A DNA stretch of 64,000 nt from Azospirillum sp. (GTDB lineage Bacteria > Pseudomonadota > Alphaproteobacteria > Azospirillales > Azospirillaceae), in NCBI GenBank assembly GCA_027486405.1, contig JAIXPD010000040.1, positions 1 through 64,000 of the forward strand, in the 5' to 3' direction. Shown in pieces: positions 54,081-62,645 of this stretch (the first letter of the stretch is position 1; each line of letters opens with the position of its first letter). The notes beneath the pieces were generated by a model. It had not been told where the DNA came from. It did no database searches and worked only from the letters and a program-made list of their open reading frames with translations. The translations under genes were made by a program, and so were the position numbers.

Positions 54081-54273
54081 GCCGCATCCCTCCTGGCGCT
54101 GTGCCGCTGGCCAATCCTTTGGCCATTCTGTTCGCCGCTCCGCCCGACCGTGGCGGCGGACCATCACTGAAAGTGGAGTGTATCATCAGAACTATTCATT
54201 GGAAATGAGGTGGGACTCGCGCCCATGATGGCGGACCGAACAAACGGTTTCCCAATCACAGGCGGTTTCCACC

Positions 54274-55473
54274 ATGCTTCGCGTGCTTGTCGGCGGCGTG
54301 ATCGCGCTCGCCATCGCTATGGGGGTGGCGCGTTTCGCCTTCACCCCAATCCTGCCCGCGATGCAGGCCGCCACCGGGTTGGGGGCCGACGGGGCCGGTT
54401 TTTTGGCTTCGCTCAACTATCTGGGCTATTTTCTGGGCGCGCTGGGGGCCGGGTGGGTTCCGCGCGGCGCGGTGCGCACCCGGGTGTTCCGGCTGGCCTT
54501 GTTGCTGAACATCGCCAGCACGGCGGCGATGGGGCTGGAACTGGGCGACGCCAGCGGCGCGATGGTGATCTGGAGCGCGCTGCGGCTGCTGTCCGGCCTG
54601 TCGAGCGCGGGGATCTTCATCCTGGGCATCGCCATGGTGCTCGACACGCTGGCGCGGGTGCAGGGGGAACGCTGGGCGGGTTGGCTCTACACCGGGGTCG
54701 GGTTGGGCATCGCCCTTTCCGGCCTGTTCGTGACGCTGATCGGCGATCGGCTGGGCTGGCGCGGCGACTGGCTGGCGCTGGGCGGGCTGTGCGCGCTGGC
54801 CGGGCTGTTGCCGCTGCTGTGGGTGACGGACCCGCCGATCGTCGCACCGGTCGCCGGGGCCGGGACCGCCAAGGCCCCGCTGTCGCTGCCGTTGCTGCTG
54901 TTGACCGTGGCTTATTTCCTGGAGGGCGGCGGCTACATCGTGTCGGGGACCTTCCTGGTGTCGATCCTGAAGGCGACGCCGGAGACCGCCGCCGTCGGTC
55001 AGGCGGCGTGGATCGTCGTCGGGCTGGGGGCGATGGGGGCCGGGGTGTTCTGGGCGGCGGTGGCGCGGCGCTTCGGCTCCTGGTGGGCGCTGATCCTGGC
55101 CCATCTGGCGCAGACGGTCGGTATCCTGCTGCCCTTGACCGGATCGCCGGTGGCGGGGGTGCTGTCGGGGCTGCTGTTCGGCGGAACCTTCATCGGCATC
55201 GTGTCGCAGGCCTTTGCGCTGGGACGCTCGCTGTCGTCCGGTGGGGCCGCGCGGGTGGTGGGGGCGCTGACCGCCGTCTATGGCATCGGCCAGATCATCG
55301 GCCCGCTGCCCGCCGGGCTGGTGGTGGAGCGCACCGGGCGCTACGACTCCGCGCTGCTGGGGGCCGCCGCCGCCGTGGTGCTGGGGGCGCTGCTGCTGGC
55401 GCTGGGGGCCTGGATCGCCGGACGGCGCGACGCCGCCGGGGCGGCGGGGCTTGCGGCGGGGGCGCGGCGCTGA
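54274..55473 (+). CDS. MFS transporter, YbfB/YjiJ family
   Basis: This encodes 399 residues and about twelve transmembrane helices. The N-terminal MGVARFAFTPILPAMQAATG and SLNYLGYFLGALGAG segments are the signature of the YbfB/YjiJ group. Later segments are VYGIGQIIGPLPAGLVVERTG. The substrate of this family is unknown. The divergent LysR gene is the likely regulator. Confidence 0.9.
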   Translation: MLRVLVGGVIALAIAMGVARFAFTPILPAMQAATGLGADGAGFLASLNYLGYFLGALGAGWVPRGAVRTRVFRLALLLNIASTAAMGLELGDASGAMVIWSALRLLSGLSSAGIFILGIAMVLDTLARVQGERWAGWLYTGVGLGIALSGLFVTLIGDRLGWRGDWLALGGLCALAGLLPLLWVTDPPIVAPVAGAGTAKAPLSLPLLLLTVAYFLEGGGYIVSGTFLVSILKATPETAAVGQAAWIVVGLGAMGAGVFWAAVARRFGSWWALILAHLAQTVGILLPLTGSPVAGVLSGLLFGGTFIGIVSQAFALGRSLSSGGAARVVGALTAVYGIGQIIGPLPAGLVVERTGRYDSALLGAAAAVVLGALLLALGAWIAGRRDAAGAAGLAAGARR

Positions 55474-55594
55474 CCGCTGCGACAAAAGGCGCGCGGGGGG
55501 ACCGGTCCCCCGGCTTTTGCCGGTCAACCGCTTTGGTTACAGTTTCCCCGCACCGCACAACCGGCCGTGCGCATCACAAAAAATCGGGGGAAAC

Positions 55595-56005
55595 ATGAAA
55601 CGCAAGCTTGTTCCGGACGTCGTCACCTCCCAGGAACTGATCCTGGTGTCGGAGGACACCTCCGTCGCCACGGTGTCGAAGCTGATGGCCGACAACAACA
55701 TCGGCGCGGTTCTGGTGGTCAACCACGGCGCGCTGATCGGCATCGTCACCGAACGCGATCTGAACAACAAGGTGTTGTCCAAGGATGTCGATCCCGCCAC
55801 GGTCGAGGTGGGCAGCGTCATGACCCGCAACCCCGACACCCTGCCGCCCGACGCCGACGCGGTGGAGGCGTTGACCCTGATGCATTCCAAGCATTACCGC
55901 CATCTGCCGATCACCCAGGGCAAGCGCGCGGTCGGCATCGTGTCGATCCGCGACCTGTTCAAGGTGGCCTATGAGCATCTGATGGCGGAACAGGCCGCCG
56001 CGTGA
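55595..56005 (+). CDS. CBS-domain-pair protein
   Basis: This encodes 136 residues that form two CBS motifs and nothing else. The first is VSEDTSVATVSKLMADNNIG with GIVTERDLNNKVL; the second is VMTRNPDTLPPDADAVEALT with RHLPITQGKRAVGIVSIRDL. Such stand-alone CBS proteins bind adenine nucleotides and regulate partner proteins. CGGGGG lies 5 nt before the ATG. A terminator follows. Confidence 0.92.
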   Translation: MKRKLVPDVVTSQELILVSEDTSVATVSKLMADNNIGAVLVVNHGALIGIVTERDLNNKVLSKDVDPATVEVGSVMTRNPDTLPPDADAVEALTLMHSKHYRHLPITQGKRAVGIVSIRDLFKVAYEHLMAEQAAA

Positions 56006-56037
56006 TGGCGCATCCCTTGTCAGGGGCCTGACGCGAC

Positions 56038-56073
56038 ACGGGCGCTGGTGCGATGGCCCCAGCGCCCGTTTTC
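56038..56073 (+). terminator. Terminator between the CBS gene and terC
   Basis: An 11-bp stem (ACGGGCGCTGG / CCAGCGCCCGT) with a 10-nt loop is followed by TTTTC. It lies 33 bp after the CBS stop and 12 bp before the terC stop on the other strand, so it may serve both convergent genes. Confidence 0.8.
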
Positions 56074-56084
56074 ATGTCCGCCGG

Positions 56085-56810
56085 TCAATGCCCGGCGTTG
56101 CGCTTGCGCCGCCCCGCCGCCATCAGGTTCAGCGATTCGACCAGGGCCGAGAAGGCGATGGCGAAGTACAGATAGCCCTTGGGGATGTGGAAGCCCAGGC
56201 CATCGGCCACCAGCGCCACGCCGACCAGCAGCAGGAAGGACAGCGCCAGCATCTTCACCGTGGTGTGGCGGTTGACGAAATCGCCGACCGGGCCGGAGGC
56301 GAACAGCATCACCGCCATGGCGATGACGACCGCCGCGATCATCACCGGCAGATGATCGGACATGCCGACCGCCGTGATGACGCTGTCGAGCGAAAAGACG
56401 ATGTCCAGGAACATGATCTGGATGACCACCGACTGGAAGGTGGCCAGCTTGGGGGCCGCCCCTTCCTCCTCGTGCCCTTCGACGGTGTGGTGAATCTCCA
56501 GCGTGCCCTTGGCCAGCAGGAACAGGCCGCCGCCGATCAGGATCAGGTCACGCCCCGACACCGCCCAGCCCATCACCGTGAACAGCGGGTCGGTCAGCTT
56601 CGCCACCCAGGCGATGGAGGCCAGCAGCATCAGCCGCGTCAGCAGCGCCAGCGCAAGGCCGATCTGGCGGGCCTTGTGCTGCTGGTGGGCCGGCAGCTTC
56701 GACGCCATGATCGAGATGAAGATGATGTTGTCGATGCCCAGCACGATTTCCAACGCGGTCAGCGTCAGCAGGCTGGCCCAGACATTGGGGTCGGCGAGCA
56801 GGTCAAGCAT
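56085..56810 (-). CDS. TerC family integral membrane protein
   Basis: This encodes 241 residues and about seven transmembrane helices. The TerC motifs LTALEIVLGIDNIIFISIMA and IQIMFLDIVFSLDSVITAVG each carry the paired acidic and Asn/Ser residues of the family. A His-rich cytoplasmic loop (HHTVEGHEEEG) may bind metal. TerC/Alx proteins are linked to Mn(II) export and metal loading of secreted proteins. The gene is solitary; tellurite resistance is not implied. Confidence 0.9.
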   Translation of the reverse strand: MLDLLADPNVWASLLTLTALEIVLGIDNIIFISIMASKLPAHQQHKARQIGLALALLTRLMLLASIAWVAKLTDPLFTVMGWAVSGRDLILIGGGLFLLAKGTLEIHHTVEGHEEEGAAPKLATFQSVVIQIMFLDIVFSLDSVITAVGMSDHLPVMIAAVVIAMAVMLFASGPVGDFVNRHTTVKMLALSFLLLVGVALVADGLGFHIPKGYLYFAIAFSALVESLNLMAAGRRKRNAGH

Positions 56811-57101
56811 GGTGGGCGGCTCCGGTGGGCTGCAACAGGTGGCTGCATGGGTTGTTGGGGCGGGCGATCAGGACGTGACAAGGCCGGGCGGCGCGGTGTC
56901 CACCCCAAACCGCACCACATGAGGACGTGCCCGCCGGTGCGCAAGAGGGAACCGGCAAAGTTTCTGGCCCTTGCGGGTGGTCAGGGTGATCGGCAGTGTC
57001 GTGCGCGGCGCGGCCACGATCAAGCGCGGCGAGGGGGTGTTCTGTGAGCAGCCCTGTTTTTGGGCGAATCCGTGGTCGCGCCCGTCGCCCGGCGTTTCCT
57101 C

Positions 57102-57129
57102 TTGAAACATACCGGACGGTTGGTATCTA
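57102..57129 (+). promoter_or_regulatory. Promoter with embedded palindrome, SMR/tetR unit
   Basis: A -35-like TTGAAA (57102) and a -10-like TATCTA (57124) are 16 bp apart. The inverted repeat ATACCGGACGGTTGGTAT (57109-57126) occupies the spacer and part of the -10. This is the usual place for a TetR-family operator. The repressor is encoded by the second gene of the unit, so autoregulation is likely (inference). The spacer 56811-57101 shows nothing else. Confidence 0.7.
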
Positions 57130-57161
57130 ATGAGGAACCCCCTCAGCAGGATGTTTCCGCC

Positions 57162-57512
57162 ATGCCCGCCACCCTTGCCGCCTACGGCTGGCTTGCCTCC
57201 GCCATCGTCTGCGAAGTGCTGGCCACCACGCTGTTGCAGAAATCCGAGCAATTCACCCGGCTGCTGCCCACCCTGGCCATGGCCGGGCTTTACGCCGTGT
57301 CCTTCTATTGCCTGGCCCAGTCGTTGCGCGGCATCCCGCTTGGCGTCGCCTATGCCATCTGGGGCGCGCTTGGTATTGTCCTGACGGCGGTCATCGGTGT
57401 GGTGGTGTTCCGTCAGGTCATCGACGCGGCGGCCCTGATCGGCATCGGCCTGATCGTGTCCGGGGTGGTGGTCGTGAACCTGTTCTCCCACAGCGGCCCG
57501 CACGGATCATGA
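57162..57512 (+). CDS. SMR-family multidrug efflux protein
   Basis: This encodes 116 residues with four transmembrane helices. The conserved Glu in helix 1 (WLASAIVCEVLATTLLQKSE) that couples proton and drug transport is present, as are the PTLAMAGLYAVSFYCLAQSL and GVAYAIWGALGIVLTAVIGV segments of EmrE/QacE-type pumps. AGGA lies 10 nt before the ATG at 57162. The gene overlaps the tetR start by 4 nt, and the promoter has a TetR-type palindrome. Confidence 0.94.
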   Translation: MPATLAAYGWLASAIVCEVLATTLLQKSEQFTRLLPTLAMAGLYAVSFYCLAQSLRGIPLGVAYAIWGALGIVLTAVIGVVVFRQVIDAAALIGIGLIVSGVVVVNLFSHSGPHGS

Positions 57513-58153
57513 CCAGCGCCCATTCCCGCAAGAAGCAACCCGATCTGGTGCGCCGCAGCCTGTTGGACTGCGCCGCGCGCTTTGCCACCGAGCATGGCCT
57601 GACCAACCTGACCATCCAGGCCGTCGCCGACGCGGCCGGGGTGACAAAAGGGGGGCTGTTCCATCACTTTCCCACCAAGCAGGCGCTGATCGAGGCGACC
57701 TCGCGCGATCTGCTGGAGCGGTTGGACGCCGAGATCGACGCGCGTCTGGCGTTGGACAGCGTGGCGCAGGGCCGCTTCACCCGGGCCTATGTCGACATCG
57801 CCCTGGCCACGCAAAGCCCGGATCTGAGCAACCCATGGGCGGCCCTGTCGCTGTCGGTGGCGACCGATCCGGGGCTGATGCGGCTGTGGGGCGACTGGCT
57901 GGCGGGCCAGTTGGAGCGCCACCGCAGCACGGACAACGCGCCGATGCTGGAGGTGGTGCGGCTGGCCGCCGATGGCGCGTGGCTGACCCTGAAAACGGGA
58001 AACCCGGTGACGGACGTCGCCGCGCTGCGCGCCCGTCTGATCGCCCTCACCCGTTTGGAGGACACCCGTCTGGCCGACATCAAGTTGGCGGGCATCGGGC
58101 TGGCGGACATCAAGTTGGCGGGCATCGGGGCCGACGGACCGCAATCCCCATAA
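57509..58153 (+). CDS. TetR-family transcriptional repressor
   Basis: This encodes 214 residues. The HTH is seen in AARFATEHGLTNLTIQAVAD and AGVTKGGLFHHFPTKQALIE. The ligand domain follows. The last 20 or so residues contain a perfect tandem duplication of LADIKLAGIG, coded by two nearly identical 30-bp units (58070-58129). This looks like a recent slippage event. The gene overlaps the SMR gene (ATGA), so it most likely represses the SMR promoter. The stop codon lies only a few bases from the T-run of the small RNA terminator on the other strand. Confidence 0.92.
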   Translation: MTSAHSRKKQPDLVRRSLLDCAARFATEHGLTNLTIQAVADAAGVTKGGLFHHFPTKQALIEATSRDLLERLDAEIDARLALDSVAQGRFTRAYVDIALATQSPDLSNPWAALSLSVATDPGLMRLWGDWLAGQLERHRSTDNAPMLEVVRLAADGAWLTLKTGNPVTDVAALRARLIALTRLEDTRLADIKLAGIGLADIKLAGIGADGPQSP

Positions 58154-58262
58154 AAAAACCGCCGCTAAGCCGGATGGCCTAGCGGCGAGTTGAACAGGGA
58201 GGCTTCACGTCTGGGAGACGCTGGGTCGGGAGACCCAACCCCGGAGGGGAGCCTCCGGGACG
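58150..58262 (-). ncRNA. Candidate small RNA with anti-Shine-Dalgarno loops
   Basis: On the minus strand, reading from about 58262 down, three perfect hairpins occur: stem CCGGAGG/CCTCCGG with loop CTCC (58241-58258), stem TGGGTC/GACCCA with loop TCCC (58222-58237), and stem CGTCT/AGACG with loop CCC (58208-58220). A single-stranded stretch with CCTCCC follows (58197-58202). A strong terminator stem (58160-58187) then ends in seven T (58152-58158). Every exposed segment is complementary to GGAG-type ribosome sites. No frame of useful length is present. The 5' end and promoter are uncertain. Regulation of translation by pairing to Shine-Dalgarno sequences is inferred. Confidence 0.65.
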
Positions 58263-58392
58263 AAACATCGAATGCTGCGTCGCAACATCCAATGATCGAA
58301 ATTTGACCATTTCCCTGCCAAGTTTCCAGGCAAATTTGCGGAAAACTACCATGCGCAACGCGCATGGCTTGCAGGGCTTTGAATCCGCGAAC

Positions 58393-58453
58393 AAAAAAGC
58401 CGAAATCGACCCGGTGTGTGTCGTTAAAACGACAAGACCGGGTTGATTTCGGC
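58393..58453 (-). terminator. Rho-independent terminator of the lysR gene at 58498
   Basis: On the minus strand a 17-bp stem with one mismatch (GCCGAAATCAACCCGGT and its partner) and a loop of about 21 nt is followed by six T. The loop itself contains a small GTCGTTTTAACGAC hairpin. It separates the lysR transcript from the candidate small RNA. Confidence 0.88.
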
Positions 58454-58497
58454 AATTCTCTTCCCAAGGGCGCAAAAACGGAGCGCCTGTTTTGAAA

Positions 58498-59391
58498 TCA
58501 GAAGGGAGTCTCTGCCACTTTTTTGACCAGGAAGTCGCGGAAGACCGCGATCCGCTTGGAATGGCGCAGTTCTTCGGCGTAGACGAAGTAGGCGTCCACC
58601 TTCGGGCCATCGACCTCCGGCAGCACCCGCACCAACTCCTTGGATTGGCCATCGACCAGGAAATCGGGCAGGGCGGCGATGCCCAGGCCGCTTTCGACCG
58701 CGCGGTAGATGGCGTAGACGCTGTTGACCTGAAGAATCGGCCGCCGCGCCGCCGACGGTTCGCCCACATCCATGATCCAATTGACGTTGGGGATGGGGGC
58801 GCGCACGTCGGGCGGGTAGGCGATGATGTCGTGGCTGTCCAGATCGTTCGGCACCTTCGGCATCCCACGCTTTTTCAGATAGCTTGGGCTGGCGTAGAGG
58901 TGGAAGCGGATCGACATCAGGTGGCGCTGGATCAGATCGGGCTGGCGCGGCGTGTTCATGCGGATGGCGATGTCCGCCTCGCGCATGGCCAAATCCAGCT
59001 CGTTGTCGTCGATCAGCAGCGTCAGTTGGATGTCGGGGTAGATCGACATGAATTCGTTGATGCGCGGCGTCAGCCACGTTGATCCGAAGGCGACCGTCGT
59101 CGTCACCCGCAACGGACCCTTGGGATGCTCCCGGCTTTCGGTCAGCATCGCTTCGGTCATCGAGAGTTTGGCGAAGACGTCGCGGGCGGTGCGGTGCAGC
59201 AGTTCGCCCTGTTCGGTGAGGATCAGGCCGCGCGCGTGTCGGTGGAACAGAGGAACGCCGAGGCTTTCCTCCAGCGCGCTGATCTGTCGGCTGACGGCCG
59301 ACTGGCTGAGGTTCAGGGTCTCACCGGCGTGCGTGAAGCTGCCGGCTTCGGCCACCGCATGGAAAACGCGTAGCTTGTCCCAATCCATCAT
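58498..59391 (-). CDS. LysR-family transcriptional regulator
   Basis: This encodes 297 residues. The HTH is MMDWDKLRVFHAVAEAGSFT with NLSQSAVSRQISALEESLGV; the effector domain includes LRVTTTVAFGSTWLTPRINE. This subgroup is widespread and conserved in alphaproteobacteria but its target is unknown to me. An ATG one codon downstream (59388) is equally possible. It has its own terminator and no obvious partner gene. Confidence 0.92.
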   Translation of the reverse strand: MMDWDKLRVFHAVAEAGSFTHAGETLNLSQSAVSRQISALEESLGVPLFHRHARGLILTEQGELLHRTARDVFAKLSMTEAMLTESREHPKGPLRVTTTVAFGSTWLTPRINEFMSIYPDIQLTLLIDDNELDLAMREADIAIRMNTPRQPDLIQRHLMSIRFHLYASPSYLKKRGMPKVPNDLDSHDIIAYPPDVRAPIPNVNWIMDVGEPSAARRPILQVNSVYAIYRAVESGLGIAALPDFLVDGQSKELVRVLPEVDGPKVDAYFVYAEELRHSKRIAVFRDFLVKKVAETPF

Positions 59392-59659
59392 ACTGTCCCG
59401 CCCTCTCGCGCGATGACGGAGAGCCTCCCATTTTTTGAAGGCGGTGCATAGCCGCCATGCATCTTTATAGCGGGAACGCGCCCGGAACGCACGCTCTACC
59501 GCGCGGGATTCGCACGAAAATTAATCATGATCGCCGGAGTTATTCTCATCCGAACGCGCAGCGTTTACAGAATTGCAGAGCGCTTGGAATGGACGGTCCG
59601 GTTTGGCGCAGGGGCGGGCGGAACCGTGAAACAATTGGTTCGTCGCCCCGGCGGTTGCG

Positions 59660-61102
59660 TCAATCCGCCGCGTCGGTCAGGCGGGCCTTGGCGCGGTTGT
59701 CGTTGCCGATTCGGTGGCCGCTGATTTCGGCCCCGGCGTCCTGCGGCAAGCGCCAGAAGAACAGGCCGGAGACGCAGGCCAGACAGCCGATGACGACGAA
59801 GGCCGGAACAAAGGCCGTCGCGTCCAGCGCACCGCCGCCCCAGGTGACGGTCAGATGCAGGGCGGTCGCCCCGACGGCGATCCCCAGGGTGAGCGAGAGC
59901 TGTTGCATGACCAGGGCCAGCGTGTTGGCGCGGCTGGTCATGGCGTCGGGGACCTCGGCGTAGATCAGGCTGTTCATCGCGGTGAATTGCAGGGAGCGGA
60001 AAAAACCGCCCGCCAGCAGAACCGCCAGGATCAGCGTGTGCGGCGTTTCGGGCCGGAAAAACCCATGGCCGACCAGAAACACGCCGCTGACCAGCGCGTT
60101 GACGATCAGCACCCGGCGGAAGCCGGCGCGGCGCAGGATGGGGCTGGCCAACGCCTTCATCGTCAACGCCCCCGCCGCGCCGACAAAGGTCAGCGCGCCC
60201 GATTCAAAGGCGCTGAGGCCGAAGCCGATTTGCAGCATCACCGGGACCAGGAAGGGGACCGCGCCGATGCCGATGCGGAACAGCGTCCCGCCATAGATCG
60301 ACGCGGCGTAGGTCGGCAGCCGCAGCAAGGCGGGGTCGAGGATCGGGCGCTCCACCCGCCGGGCGTGGCGCAGATAGAGCAGCGAGGCCACCACCGCCAC
60401 GGCCAGCAGACCGGCGACCAGCGACGGCGGCAGCAGGTCGCGCCCGACATTCTCAAAGCCGAAGAGAAAGGCGGGCAGCGCCAGGGCGCACAGGCCGAAG
60501 CCCACCCCGTCGAACGGTTCGGCGGTCTCCTCCCGATGGTTGGGAATGAGCGTCAGGGCCAGCCCCAGCCCCAGCAGGCCGATGGGCACGTTGATGAAGA
60601 AGATCCAGCGCCAGGATGCGTAGGTGCTGAGCGCCCCACCCACCAGCGGCCCCAGCGCCGGGCCGATCAGGGCGGGCAGGGTCATCCGCGCCATCGCCTG
60701 CACCAACTGGTCTTTCGGCACGCTGCGCAGCAGGATCAGGCGGGCGACCGGGACCATCATCGCCCCACCGGCCCCCTGGAAAACCCGCGTGGCCACCAGT
60801 TCGGCCAACCCGTTCGACAGGCCGCACAGCACCGATCCGATGGTGAAGACCGCGATGGCGGAGGCGAAAACCGTTCGCGCCCCGAAACGATCCGCCATCC
60901 ATCCGCTGACCGGCAGGAACACCGCCAGCGCCAGCATATAGGCGGTCATGGCGAAGCTGAGACGCAACGGATCCTCGCCCAGCGACTGCGCGATGTCGGG
61001 CAGGGCGGTGGCGATGACCGTCGAATCCAGATTTTCCATGAACAGGGCGCAGGCCGCGACCAGAGGGATCACGTAGGGAGAGGACGACACGGCGCGGGGC
61101 AT
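59660..61102 (-). CDS. MFS multidrug efflux transporter, DHA2 (EmrB-like)
   Basis: This encodes 480 residues and about fourteen transmembrane helices. Motif FMENLDSTVIATALPDIAQS in helix 1, GWMADRFGARTVF in the first cytoplasmic loop and ALIGPALGPLVGGALSTYAS in helix 5 are typical of drug:H+ antiporters of the DHA2 group. No membrane-fusion (EmrA-like) gene is adjacent. The spacer 59392-59659 contains no supported gene. Confidence 0.92.
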   Translation of the reverse strand: MPRAVSSSPYVIPLVAACALFMENLDSTVIATALPDIAQSLGEDPLRLSFAMTAYMLALAVFLPVSGWMADRFGARTVFASAIAVFTIGSVLCGLSNGLAELVATRVFQGAGGAMMVPVARLILLRSVPKDQLVQAMARMTLPALIGPALGPLVGGALSTYASWRWIFFINVPIGLLGLGLALTLIPNHREETAEPFDGVGFGLCALALPAFLFGFENVGRDLLPPSLVAGLLAVAVVASLLYLRHARRVERPILDPALLRLPTYAASIYGGTLFRIGIGAVPFLVPVMLQIGFGLSAFESGALTFVGAAGALTMKALASPILRRAGFRRVLIVNALVSGVFLVGHGFFRPETPHTLILAVLLAGGFFRSLQFTAMNSLIYAEVPDAMTSRANTLALVMQQLSLTLGIAVGATALHLTVTWGGGALDATAFVPAFVVIGCLACVSGLFFWRLPQDAGAEISGHRIGNDNRAKARLTDAAD

Positions 61103-61253
61103 GGCGGGCGAACCGACGGCAGCGGGGCGGTTCCTTCACTCTGGGGCGATTCGTCGCAAACACCACCGCTGATGGCGTGACGCAGTCATGCGCGGGCCGG
61201 ACCCAAGGGTTTTGGGGGCGCGCCAAGGCCCGCGATCGTTGCCTGTGGGGGAC

Positions 61254-62033
61254 TCAGCGGCCCGTGAAGACGGGTTTGCGTTTGTCGAGGAAGGCGCGGT
61301 AGCCCTCGCGGAAATCCTCGGTGCCGAAGCACTCATAGCATTCGGCGATCTCGGCGTCGGTCAGCGGGGCGGGGTCGGCCAGACGGTGGACAAAGCGCTT
61401 GTGCAGCGTGGCCGCCAGCGGCGCACCGGCGGAAATCCGGCTGGCAGTCTCGGAAATTTCATCTTCGAAACGGTTTTCCGACACGACGCGGTGGACCAGG
61501 TTCTTGTCCTTGGCCTCGGCGGCGTCGAACACGCGGCCTTCCAGCAGGATTTCCATCGCGGCCGGGCCACCCGCCACCTGGTGAACGAGTTTGAGTTCAG
61601 GCAGGGCCATCGAAATCCCCAACCGGCTGACCGGCACGCCAAAGCGGCTGACCTCGCTGCACACCCGCAGATCGCAGGCCAGCGCCAGCGCCAGCCCGAT
61701 GCCGCAGCACGGGCCGTGGATCGCGGCGACCACCGGATGGCGCAGGCGGCGCAACCCGTCCAGCCCCTCGTCCATCAGCACGCCATAGGCGGCCCCTTGC
61801 GCCGGGCTGTTGCGCTCGCTCTCGAATTCCGAAATGTCGGCACCGGGGCAGAAGGAGCGCCCACCGGCCCCGCGCATCACCACCACCCGCACCGAATCGT
61901 CGGCCTCCAACGCCGCCAGATGGCCGATCAGCGCGTGCCACATCGGCTTGTCCATGGCGTTGAGCTTGTCGGGGTTGGTCAAGGTGAGGGTTGCGACCAT
62001 GCCCTCGCGGTTCAGGGTGACGGTGCCAGCCAT
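61254..62033 (-). CDS. Enoyl-CoA hydratase/isomerase family protein
   Basis: This encodes 259 residues of the crotonase fold. It has the oxyanion-hole segments VMRGAGGRSFCPGADISEFE and AIHGPCCGIGLALALACDLR. The first catalytic Glu position in GIGLALA is not acidic, while EVSRFGVPVSRLGISMALPE gives the later family signature; the exact reaction is uncertain. The C-terminal region ECFGTEDFREGYRAFLDKRK is typical of enoyl-CoA hydratases. GGAGGA is 8 nt upstream of the ATG at 62033. It stands alone. Confidence 0.9.
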   Translation of the reverse strand: MAGTVTLNREGMVATLTLTNPDKLNAMDKPMWHALIGHLAALEADDSVRVVVMRGAGGRSFCPGADISEFESERNSPAQGAAYGVLMDEGLDGLRRLRHPVVAAIHGPCCGIGLALALACDLRVCSEVSRFGVPVSRLGISMALPELKLVHQVAGGPAAMEILLEGRVFDAAEAKDKNLVHRVVSENRFEDEISETASRISAGAPLAATLHKRFVHRLADPAPLTDAEIAECYECFGTEDFREGYRAFLDKRKPVFTGR

Positions 62034-62160
62034 GCCGTGTTCCTCCGTGTGGTCTTTTCCATGCGCTCCCGTATGGAAGGCTGAACCACAGCGCGCACGG
62101 GCGCGTCAAGCGGAAGGAGCGTTGCCTTTGTACGCGGTCGGAAAGGTTCTGAACCCGGTG

Positions 62161-62640
62161 TCACTTGTCGCGCTGGAACGCCACCGCGCCGTCCACGCGC
62201 GGCAGCAGGCGAATGGCGTAGGGGCTGGTCTGGGCCAGCGCCACCGTGTCGGCCGGACCCGGCACCCGTTCGCGGTAGCCGACGCGCAAGGCCCCCGCCA
62301 CCGTCTGGGCGCGGGTGATGGCCACGGCGAACCCGGCGGTGTCGCGCGGGCCGAGGAAGACCGCCACCGCCAGCCGGTCGGCGGGCAGGCTGACCGGCGG
62401 GGCTTCCCCCACCGTGGCCCACAGCTCCGCCCAGTCCTGGGCGGTGCGGGCCACGATCTGGGCGCGGGCGGTCGCCCGGCTGCGCTCCCCCTGCCAGACG
62501 GTTCCGGCGGGGGCGTCGCTGGGCGCGGTCCACTCCGTTCCCCCCGATCCGCCGGACCCGCTGGTCTGGCAGGCGGCCAGAGGCAGCGCGCCGAACAGCA
62601 GGGCGGCGGCGACGCGGGGGGCAAGGCGGCGGCGGATCAT
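62161..62640 (-). CDS. Predicted lipoprotein, PrcB-C-like domain
   Basis: This encodes 159 residues: a lipoprotein signal with lipobox LAAC at about residues 21-24, a Gly/Ser linker, and a domain with AVFLGPRDTAGFAVAITRAQ that resembles the C-terminal domain of PrcB-type protease-associated proteins (similarity judged by eye). It starts 6 nt after the M20 hydrolase stop, so the two genes are probably cotranscribed. Confidence 0.65.
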   Translation of the reverse strand: MIRRRLAPRVAAALLFGALPLAACQTSGSGGSGGTEWTAPSDAPAGTVWQGERSRATARAQIVARTAQDWAELWATVGEAPPVSLPADRLAVAVFLGPRDTAGFAVAITRAQTVAGALRVGYRERVPGPADTVALAQTSPYAIRLLPRVDGAVAFQRDK

Positions 62641-62645
62641 GCGGC

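Noticed and set aside
59457..59963. A 168-codon plus-strand frame upstream of and overlapping the end of the DHA2 transporter gene
   Set aside because: No ribosome site, an Arg/Ser/Ala-rich product, and overlap with a well-supported gene on the other strand.
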